From Thermoleophilaceae bacterium (GTDB lineage Bacteria; Actinomycetota; Thermoleophilia; Solirubrobacterales; Thermoleophilaceae), in the NCBI GenBank assembly GCA_013811765.1, contig JACCUO010000177.1, positions 1 to 7,229 of the forward strand: a stretch of DNA of 7,229 bases. The letters run 5' to 3'. Positions 1 to 5,144 of this stretch are shown here, piece after piece. Position numbers and translations under genes: made by a program. The notes below the pieces were generated by a model. It did no database searches. It was not told where the DNA came from and was given only the letters and a program-made list of their open reading frames with translations. How positions within the stretch are numbered: the stretch's first letter is position 1; every line of letters begins with the position of its first letter.

Positions 1-270
1 GCCGATCCGCGGATCCTGATCCTCGACGAGGCCACCTCCAACGTGGACGTGCACACCGAGGCGCGGATCGAGCGCGGCCTGCGCCGCCTGCTGGCGGGCC
101 GCACGGCAATCGTGATCGCCCACCGCCTGTCGACTATTCGCAGCGCCGGCCGGATCGTGGTGCTCGACGGCGGCCGGATAGTCGAGCAGGGCACGCACGA
201 GGAGCTGCTGGCGGCCGCCGGCGCCTACGCGCGGCTCTACCGGGACTGGGCGGATCAGGCGGCGGCCTGA
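1..270 (+). CDS. ABC exporter ATP-binding protein, C-terminal fragment (5' end outside window)
   Basis: The window opens inside the nucleotide-binding domain of an ABC transporter; the last 89 residues are present and end at TGA 268-270. Visible in order: Walker B (ILILDEA, fragment residues 5-11, with catalytic Glu10), the D-loop (SNVD, 13-16), the switch histidine (His41 in IAHRLSTI), and the C-terminal stretch [13 protein letters not shown] followed by an AYARLYRDW tail. The closing 'Q/G-T-H-E-E-L-L ... G-x-Y-x-x-L' pattern is typical of MsbA/LmrA-type exporters, in which this domain is fused behind six transmembrane helices. That fusion is family knowledge; the membrane half and Walker A lie upstream of the window. 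The substrate cannot be told. All catalytic elements present here look intact. It is transcribed towards the tRNA and convergently with the operon that ends at 529. No clear terminator follows. Confidence 0.95.
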   Translation, partial: ADPRILILDEATSNVDVHTEARIERGLRRLLAGRTAIVIAHRLSTIRSAGRIVVLDGGRIVEQGTHEELLAAAGAYARLYRDWADQAAA

Positions 271-370
271 GCGGTCAAGCGGCGGAGTCGCGGGGGATCG
301 CGTTCACTCGGTCGTGTCGCGCATCGGGGATCAACGACTAGCTCCGTAGGCGCGAGCCGCGAAGGAGGGG

Positions 371-376
371 TAGAAT
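371..376 (+). promoter_or_regulatory. Possible -10 element for the tRNA-Gln gene
   Basis: The hexamer TAGAAT matches the TATAAT consensus at five of six positions and sits 47 bases before the mature tRNA start, a sensible distance for a short 5' leader. No TTGACA-like hexamer lies 16-18 bases upstream (that stretch reads roughly taggcgcg), and there is no extended TG motif. This is only a candidate. The rest of the 271-423 spacer shows no gene and no convincing terminator for the ABC gene. Confidence 0.3.
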
Positions 377-423
377 ACCGCTCTTCCCGTTTGGCCTGGC
401 AGCCCCTAAATGGGTCGAAGCAA

Positions 424-495
424 TGGGGAATGGTGTAATCGGCAGCACTACTGCCTCTGGAGCAGTCAGTCCTGGTTCGAGTCCAGGTTCCCCAG
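424..495 (+). tRNA. trnQ: tRNA-Gln, anticodon CTG (reads CAG)
   Basis: The full cloverleaf can be folded by eye. The acceptor stem pairs TGGGGAA (424-430) with TTCCCCA (488-494), with discriminator G495. The D stem is GTGT (433-436) with GCAC (445-448), including one G-T pair. The anticodon stem is ACTGC (450-454) with GCAGT (462-466), around the loop CTCTGGA with anticodon CTG at 457-459. The T stem is CCTGG (471-475) with CCAGG (483-487), around TTCGAGT. The variable region is four bases. The 3' CCA is not encoded (TAG follows), so it would be added after transcription. The discriminator G and weak first pair (T-A) fit glutamine tRNAs. It converges on the flavoprotein gene ending at 529, leaving 33 bases between them with no clear terminator hairpin. 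Confidence 0.96.
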
Positions 496-528
496 TAGCC
501 GTTTTGCGCCTTGAGCGAAGCGGAACGC

Positions 529-1758
529 CTACAGTGAGGCCAGATCGCCGTCGGGATCCGCCAGGCTCTCCGCCTCCGGCGTCGCCCCCTCCCGGATGAA
601 CCGCCGCGCATGCTCGAGATCGTCCGAGCGCCCTACGGTCAGCGCTGCGGTCACCCTGCCGCCATCGCGGTAGAAGGCCGTGAAGTCGCCGTCCTCCAGA
701 GAGCCACGGATCAGCGGCTCGCCGGAGCCCGGGCCTACGTACTCCATCGACGCCCAGTCGGCCAGGTCCGAGAAGAAGTAGGGGACGGTGTCGTGGGGCA
801 CGTCGCGGCCGATCATGTTCAGCGCCGCCGTCTTGCCCTGCTCGAGGGCCACGTCCAAGTGCTCCACCCGCAGGCGGCGCCCATGGAGCACGCTGTCGTA
901 CTCGCACATATCGCCGGCGGCGTAGATGCCGGGCGCCGAGGTCTCAAGCCTTGACGAGCACCTCACCCCGCCGCTCTCACCCAGCTCCAGGCCGGCGGCC
1001 CGGGCGAGCATCACGTCCGGCATCACGCCCGCCCCGATCACCACGCAGTCGCATTCGAGCTCCAGCCCGCCCTTCGTAACCACACGCCGCACGCGGCCGT
1101 CGGCACCTTCGAAGCGGTCGAGCTCGTCCCCGCCGTGCACTTTCACGCCATGGTCCTCGAGCGTCCGCTGAAAGAACCCGCCGACCTCGCGGCCGAACGC
1201 GGGCCCGAAGGTCACCTCCTCCAGCATCACGATGCTGCACTCGCACCCGAACGCCGAGGTCAGCGACGCCGCCACCTCGCAGCCGAGGTAACTCCCTCCG
1301 ATCAGCACGACACGCGAGCCCTCGCTGCCATCCGCGCGGATGGCGTCGGCGTTGCCGAAGGCACGCAGATAATGGATCCCGTCGAGCTCGCCGCCCCCGG
1401 CGCGCAGCCGCCGCACGTTCGCTCCCGTGGCTATCAGCGCGGAGCCAAAGCGCACCTCCTCCTTGGTAGAGAGGGTGACCACTCGCTCGCCGGGATCCAG
1501 CTTCATCGCGCTCGTGCGCTCCAGCAGCTCGATCTCCTGCTCGCCCCACCAACCGTCGGGTTGAAAGAGCGCGGATGCGCGGTCCTCCTGGCCCTGGAGG
1601 TAACCCTTGGAGAGTGGGGGGCGGTTGTACGGAGGGTCCGGCTCGCGCCCGACCACCAGGATGGACCCCTCCGCTCCCTCCTCACGCAGCGTCTGTGCGC
1701 AGGCGGCGGCGGCCACGCCTCCCCCGATCAGCAGGTGATCAACATGGCGCGGGGCCAT
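529..1758 (-). CDS. FAD-dependent NAD(P)H oxidoreductase, ferredoxin/rubredoxin reductase (AIF-like) type
   Basis: A 409-residue protein, the usual length for the ferredoxin/rubredoxin reductase branch of pyridine-nucleotide oxidoreductases. These pass hydride from NAD(P)H through FAD to a small redox protein in the cytoplasm. Visible: FAD Rossmann motif GGGVAAAAC near residues 12-20, the family signature RPPLSK (46-51), IATGA (109-113), a second dinucleotide fold GGSYLGCEVA (154-163) for NAD(P)H, the FAD-contacting GIYAAGDM (277-284), RVEHLDVALEQGKTA (297-311), and PYFFSDLAD (326-334) leading into the C-terminal reductase domain. The CxxxxC or CxxC disulfide of glutathione- or thioredoxin-reductase types is absent, which argues for one-electron partners. 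The ATG at 1758 is the only reasonable start, since an in-frame TGA lies six bases upstream. No strong ribosome binding site is seen. It is last in the operon, 26 bases after the trkA stop. No ferredoxin or oxygenase is in view, so the partner is unknown. Confidence 0.9.
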   Translation of the reverse strand: MAPRHVDHLLIGGGVAAAACAQTLREEGAEGSILVVGREPDPPYNRPPLSKGYLQGQEDRASALFQPDGWWGEQEIELLERTSAMKLDPGERVVTLSTKEEVRFGSALIATGANVRRLRAGGGELDGIHYLRAFGNADAIRADGSEGSRVVLIGGSYLGCEVAASLTSAFGCECSIVMLEEVTFGPAFGREVGGFFQRTLEDHGVKVHGGDELDRFEGADGRVRRVVTKGGLELECDCVVIGAGVMPDVMLARAAGLELGESGGVRCSSRLETSAPGIYAAGDMCEYDSVLHGRRLRVEHLDVALEQGKTAALNMIGRDVPHDTVPYFFSDLADWASMEYVGPGSGEPLIRGSLEDGDFTAFYRDGGRVTAALTVGRSDDLEHARRFIREGATPEAESLADPDGDLASL

Positions 1759-1761
1759 CGC

Positions 1762-1788
1762 TCAGGCGTCCCGCGAGCCGACGCTCAT
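1762..1788 (-). other. Possible 8-codon minicistron (MSVGSRDA) coupling trkA to the flavoprotein gene
   Basis: On the minus strand an ATG at 1788-1786 overlaps the trkA stop as ATGA, runs eight codons, and ends in TGA at 1764-1762, three bases before the flavoprotein ATG and in the same frame as it. It could carry terminating ribosomes from trkA to the next start, which lacks a clear Shine-Dalgarno. It could equally be chance. There is no evidence that it is translated. Confidence 0.25.
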
Positions 1789-2444
1789 GGGCAGGCGAAC
1801 CGTTCCGTCACGATCTCCTCGAGACCGATGTCCAGCACTAGGAGCACCTCGTCACCCGCGGTTATCACCGAGTCCCCCACGGGCACGAAGCCCCCGCGGT
1901 CACGGAGGATCGAGATCACGAGCGCGCCGTCGGGCAGGCCGAGGTCCTTGACCGTGCTCCCGGCGGCAGGGCAGCCCTCCGGCACCTCGATCTCGATGAT
2001 CTCCAGCCGTTCCTCCTTCAGATCGAGCAGGTGCACGAGCCCATACTTGGGCACCTCGTGCTCGATCAGTCGCAGGATCAGGTCGGTGGCCGACACCGCC
2101 GGCTTTATCCCGAGCAGCTCGAAGTGCTGAAGGTTGCGCGGGTTGTTGCAGCGCGCGATGACGCGCTCGATGCTGTACTTCTCCTGCGCCATCTGGCAGA
2201 TGAGGATGTTGTCCTCGTCGTCCCCCGTGACGGCGATCACCAGGTCCGCGCGTCCGATGCCCGCGCGTTCGAGCACCCACAGCTCCGTGCCGTCGCCGTA
2301 GTGGATCGAGTGCTCGAGCTCCTCCTCGACCACCTCGTACCGCCGGCGGTTGCTCTCGATGACGGTGACCTCGTTCTCCTTCTCGACAAGCTCACGCGCG
2401 AGGTTCCAACCCACCTTGCCGGCTCCCACGATCAGTACGTACAC
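1785..2444 (-). CDS. trkA: TrkA-family potassium uptake regulator, full RCK (N + C domains)
   Basis: A 219-residue cytoplasmic RCK protein. Residues 1-130 form the TrkA_N Rossmann domain: MYVLIVGAGKVGWNLA carries GxGxxG at 7-12, an acidic residue closes strand 2 (VIE, Glu30) and would bind the NAD(H) ribose, then GDGT (50-53), AVTGDDEDN (71-79), and ARCNNPRN (97-104) before GIKPAVSAT. Residues about 138-215 form the TrkA_C (RCK_C) ligand domain, with GSTVKDLGLPDGALVISI and PVGDSVITAGDEVLLV. Family members gate Trk/Ktr potassium channels or bind transporters in response to NAD(H), ATP/ADP or cyclic di-AMP; which ligand applies here is not visible. The start is GTG, supported by the family N-terminus beginning directly with MYV(L/I)IVGAGKVG. 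The purine-rich gaggggggg in the preceding gene is a plausible ribosome binding site. It directly abuts the upstream TAG, in the same frame. No Trk or Ktr membrane subunit is in the window. Confidence 0.93.
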   Translation of the reverse strand: MYVLIVGAGKVGWNLARELVEKENEVTVIESNRRRYEVVEEELEHSIHYGDGTELWVLERAGIGRADLVIAVTGDDEDNILICQMAQEKYSIERVIARCNNPRNLQHFELLGIKPAVSATDLILRLIEHEVPKYGLVHLLDLKEERLEIIEIEVPEGCPAAGSTVKDLGLPDGALVISILRDRGGFVPVGDSVITAGDEVLLVLDIGLEEIVTERFACP

Positions 2445-2918
2445 CTACCCGGCCCCCCCTCGGGAGCTCTTGTGGCCGCGCACCGCCGCCTCGAGCAGCT
2501 CGATGGCCGTCTGGGTCGGGCACACGGTCTGCAGCCCCTGCTGGGCGTACCACTTGGCGCGCCCCGGGTCGAGCACCCGCACGACCACGAGCTCGACCTC
2601 AAACCGCTTCTTTGCGATCTGCGCAATCACGATGTTCGTGTTGTCGCCATCCGTGGAGGCCAGGAAGGCGTCGGCACGGTCGATGCCCGCCTCGAGCAGA
2701 GCATCGATCTCGAGCGCGGTGCCCACCGTGAAGGATCCGCCGAGGTCCTCCCAGCTCTCATCCTGCCCACGGTTGAGGAGCGCTATGGCCTCGGGGTTCT
2801 CGTCGAGCACCGACACCTCGTGGCCGTCGGAAAGCATCGACTTGGCGACAGCCGAGCCGACCCGCCCACTGCCGACGATCAAGACGAACATGAAAAGCGC
2901 ACAATAGCGGTGCGTCAA
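2445..2918 (-). CDS. TrkA-family NAD-binding protein, N-domain only (truncated RCK)
   Basis: Encodes 157 residues from the TTG at 2918, or 148 from the ATG at 2891. The ATG is more likely because it gives the family N-terminus MFVLIVGSGRVG; the longer form adds nine residues that match nothing I recognise. Counting from that ATG: GxGxxG at 7-12, acidic Asp30 after strand 2 (VLD), a region equivalent to GDGT (VGTALEID, 56-63), STDGDNTNI (79-87), VVVRVLDPGRAKWY (102-115), then LQTVCPTQTAIELLEAAV and a short RGHKSSRGGAG tail. The C-terminal TrkA_C ligand domain is missing altogether, although the nucleotide-binding fold looks complete. It lies downstream of the second permease (42 bases from the ATG, 15 from the TTG) and ends in TAG immediately before the next RCK gene. 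A hetero-oligomer with the full RCK protein is a reasonable inference. No clear Shine-Dalgarno precedes either start. Confidence 0.88.
   Translation of the reverse strand: MTHRYCALFMFVLIVGSGRVGSAVAKSMLSDGHEVSVLDENPEAIALLNRGQDESWEDLGGSFTVGTALEIDALLEAGIDRADAFLASTDGDNTNIVIAQIAKKRFEVELVVVRVLDPGRAKWYAQQGLQTVCPTQTAIELLEAAVRGHKSSRGGAG
2453..2459 (-). repeat. G7 homopolymer at the end of the truncated RCK gene
   Basis: Seven consecutive G on the minus strand (C on the plus) lie six bases before the stop of the N-domain-only RCK gene. The run is purine-rich and well placed (8 bases between it and the GTG) to serve as the ribosome binding site of the following trkA. It is also a slippage-prone tract, but both shifted frames hit stops soon after it. 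Confidence 0.5.
2898..2914 (-). promoter_or_regulatory. Small hairpin followed by TTTT just before the truncated RCK gene's ATG
   Basis: On the minus strand CGCAC (2914-2910) pairs perfectly with GTGCG (2902-2898) across a seven-base loop. It is followed by C, then TTTT (2896-2893), then C and the ATG at 2891. This resembles a very weak intrinsic terminator or attenuator, or an mRNA processing or translation-control hairpin between the permease and RCK genes. A 5-bp stem is short for real termination in GC-rich DNA, and if the TTG start at 2918 is used the hairpin lies inside the coding region. Confidence 0.3.
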
Positions 2919-2933
2919 GCCCCGCCGGGCCGA

Positions 2934-4940
2934 TCAGGAGACACCGCTGGGCAGGTCATTGCCGCGGTTCGCCGAGGCCTCGGCGGGCGCCGCGGTGAGG
3001 ATCACCTTGCAGGGCGCCTTCTCGACGACGTACCGGGTGGTCTCCCCGGCGAACCGGTCCCGCCCGCGAGCCAGCCCGCCAAGAATCGCTCCACCCCGGA
3101 TCCGGCTCGGCTCCTCGGCCGCGAGCACGATCGCCTCGACCCCCCGGCGCTTGGCCTCGGTCACGATCGCGGCACCCGTCGTGCGCCCTCGCACCATTGC
3201 CGTGGCAACCTCGACCCCCTCGTACTCCTCACCGACATCCTTGGCACGCGTCAGCGTCTGCCTGGCCTTGGCCACCTTCTCGGGCGGGACACGCGCGTCG
3301 AGCGGAAGCGACAACGGCACCTCGAACACGAACACCACCTCGAGCACCGTGCCGCCCTCGCCTTCGCGGGCCTCCTCCGCGGCAAGGCGGCCCGCGGTGC
3401 CCACGATGTCGTCATCGAGGGGGTCCCCCGAGACCGGCACGAGGATGCTGCCGTACTCCGTGTCCCGGGCCTCCTTGAGCGCCTCGGCCGGGATCGTGTA
3501 CCGGGCGGTCAGCGACTTGCCCTGCCCACGCCGGTAAATCACGTACATGGCGATCCCGGCCAGCATCCAGGCGCCACCCGCAAGACGGGCCCCCTCGTGT
3601 AAAACGACCACGCTGAGCCATGCCGTGACACCGAGCGCCACGCCGAGGGCCGCCGGAAGCGGCAACGAACCCCGCCCCACCCGGATATTCAGCGGCATCT
3701 TGTATGCAAGACTCCTTTCGGGCTCCCTGAAACGCAGCACGATCACCGACAGATTCGCGAGCGTGAAGGCGAGCATCGCTCCGAACGCGAAGATGCCCGC
3801 GAGGAACTCCACGTCTGCGGTGGTGGTGAGCGCGAACGCGAGCAGTGCGGCGGTCGTGATCGCCACGTAGGGAGTGGAGCGGTCGTCGTCGAGGCGCGAG
3901 AGGGCGTTCGGTATCTGGCGGTTGGTGCCCAGCGAGTACGCCAGCCGGCCGAGGCCGAGCATCTGCCCGTTTACCGCCTGCACGAGGACCAGTGCTCCGA
4001 GCCCACCGACCGCGTAGCGAAAGCCCTCCGCGAGCCACGCGGGCTCGAACTCCGAGACTACGCCGAGCACGGGAGCCTCGATCAGGGACCCGCCAAGCTC
4101 TGTGGATCCGTCCACGACGGGTACCGCCATCAGCGCCACCGCCGAGATCCCGACGAACAGGACGAGCACCCCCGCAGCGGCCACCCTGACCACCCGGCGC
4201 AGTCCCCGGCGCCCCACGCGCAGGTCGCCCGCGAGCCCCGACGCGGCCTCGATGCCCGTGAGCGCCACCGCAGCGATTACGCTCGCGAAGATCACGTCGT
4301 CCCACTCGGGGGTCTCGCCCAGCTCGATCGAGTCGCTCAGCAGCGACAGGTCGAACAGCTGGACCGTCCCGACGACGATGATCGCCGCGAAGAGCACAAC
4401 GCTCGCGATCGAGAGCCGCAGCAGGAAGCGGAACCGCTCCGCCGTGATGCCCCGGATGTTCGCCCACGCGACGTAGGCGATCGTGGCCCCCGCAATCAAG
4501 ATCTCCACCCCTGCATCGCCGGCTCCTCCCCAGAAGGCTGCGAGGTAGTGGGATACGGCGAAGGCGCCGATCGCCATGACGATCAGGTAGTCGAGCAGGA
4601 TTGCCCAGCCGGCCACGAAGCTCCACAGCTCGTTGAACGCATAGCGGGCAAACATGGAGGCCCCGCCCCGCTCCGGATAGAGCGAGTTGCCCTCGACGTA
4701 GGTGAGCATCGTGACCACGAAGAAGACGCCTGCCACGAGAAAGGCCAGCGGGGTGAGCCCGAGCGCCCCGTCGGCCACCACGCCGAGCGCGAAGTAGATG
4801 GAGGACCCGGCTGCGCTCAGCCCGACGGCGAACAGCGCGGGCTCGCCAAGGCTCCGGGCGATCCGCGCCTCGGCCTCCCCCGAGCCGCGCCGCAGTGAGC
4901 TCCGTACCCGGCCGCGGCCGGGGTCCTCGACCGAGCTCAC
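2934..4940 (-). CDS. APC-superfamily permease with C-terminal USP domain (paralog 2)
   Basis: A 668-residue membrane transporter. After a basic N-terminus of about 33 residues, residues 34-470 give roughly twelve hydrophobic segments in the APC (LeuT) fold. TM1 carries GSSIYFALG (45-53). An intracellular motif follows (YPERGGASMFARYAFNELWSF within 88-108). TM3 has LLDYL with Asp117, TM6 has ALTGIEAASG (226-235), and the loop after TM8 reads GRLAYSLGTNRQIP (331-344). Residues about 497-650 form a USP-like cytoplasmic domain opening with ILVPVSG and ending KAPCKVIL; its nucleotide loop is degenerate (GETTRYVV where G-S is expected). This architecture occurs in actinobacterial permeases next to TrkA pairs and in KimA-type potassium importers, but the substrate is not proven, and amino acid/proton symport is the main alternative. 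The GTG start overlaps the upstream stop by 4 bases (GTGA), which supports it and suggests translational coupling. Confidence 0.9.
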   Translation of the reverse strand: MSSVEDPGRGRVRSSLRRGSGEAEARIARSLGEPALFAVGLSAAGSSIYFALGVVADGALGLTPLAFLVAGVFFVVTMLTYVEGNSLYPERGGASMFARYAFNELWSFVAGWAILLDYLIVMAIGAFAVSHYLAAFWGGAGDAGVEILIAGATIAYVAWANIRGITAERFRFLLRLSIASVVLFAAIIVVGTVQLFDLSLLSDSIELGETPEWDDVIFASVIAAVALTGIEAASGLAGDLRVGRRGLRRVVRVAAAGVLVLFVGISAVALMAVPVVDGSTELGGSLIEAPVLGVVSEFEPAWLAEGFRYAVGGLGALVLVQAVNGQMLGLGRLAYSLGTNRQIPNALSRLDDDRSTPYVAITTAALLAFALTTTADVEFLAGIFAFGAMLAFTLANLSVIVLRFREPERSLAYKMPLNIRVGRGSLPLPAALGVALGVTAWLSVVVLHEGARLAGGAWMLAGIAMYVIYRRGQGKSLTARYTIPAEALKEARDTEYGSILVPVSGDPLDDDIVGTAGRLAAEEAREGEGGTVLEVVFVFEVPLSLPLDARVPPEKVAKARQTLTRAKDVGEEYEGVEVATAMVRGRTTGAAIVTEAKRRGVEAIVLAAEEPSRIRGGAILGGLARGRDRFAGETTRYVVEKAPCKVILTAAPAEASANRGNDLPSGVS

Positions 4941-5134
4941 GCGCCGCGGTCGGGGGCCATCGCCCGGGCCAGCCGCAGGCGCGCGGCTCCGAGCAACGCG
5001 AACAGCACCCCGACGACCACCCCGAGCGCCAGCGGCCCCCCGCCCCGGGCGACCGTCATCACGACCATCGCCACGCCGACCACGCAGAGAATGGCGCTGA
5101 GCGTCTGCGAGCTGGCAAGATAGGCACGGTCCAC
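4937..5134 (-). CDS. Small two-helix membrane protein of unknown function
   Basis: A 65-residue protein that I do not recognise. Two hydrophobic segments, about residues 11-29 (TLSAILCVVGVAMVVMTVA) and 34-51 (PLALGVVVGVLFALLGAA), are joined by a tight RGGG turn, giving a helical hairpin. The tail RLRLARAMAPDRGA is positively charged, so by the positive-inside rule both ends probably face the cytoplasm. The GTG start lies 10 bases after the stop of the upstream permease, and the TGA overlaps the next permease's GTG by 4 bases. Its position between two paralogous permeases and this tight packing are the best evidence that it is a real gene. It may be an accessory subunit or stability factor for one or both permeases, but that is only inference. 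No convincing Shine-Dalgarno is seen. Confidence 0.75.
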   Translation of the reverse strand: MDRAYLASSQTLSAILCVVGVAMVVMTVARGGGPLALGVVVGVLFALLGAARLRLARAMAPDRGA

Positions 5135-5144
5135 GGCGGTGATC

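Noticed and set aside
424..528. tRNA-Gln as an integration (att) site
   Set aside because: No integrase, no repeated tRNA 3' end and no foreign-looking DNA next to it in the window.
496..528. Bidirectional terminator between the tRNA and the flavoprotein gene
   Set aside because: Only 3-bp or bulged pairings can be made in the 33-base spacer; there is a short TTTT but no credible stem before it on the + strand.
338..907. Minus-strand frame overlapping the tRNA and the flavoprotein's 3' end
   Set aside because: It crosses the tRNA and out-of-frame flavoprotein coding sequence, and its product is Arg/Gly/Pro-rich without motifs; it is a GC shadow frame.
2445..2465. Programmed frameshift at the G7 run fusing the two RCK proteins
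   Set aside because: I followed both alternative frames: one meets TGA within a few codons, the other at about 20 codons, and neither enters the trkA frame. Only UAG read-through could fuse them.
2031..3602. Long open frame of 523 codons on the + strand opposite the RCK and permease genes
   Set aside because: It runs antisense to three well-supported genes, has a low-complexity His/Arg/Gly/Pro-rich composition, shows no domain, and is explained by the high GC of the third codon positions opposite.
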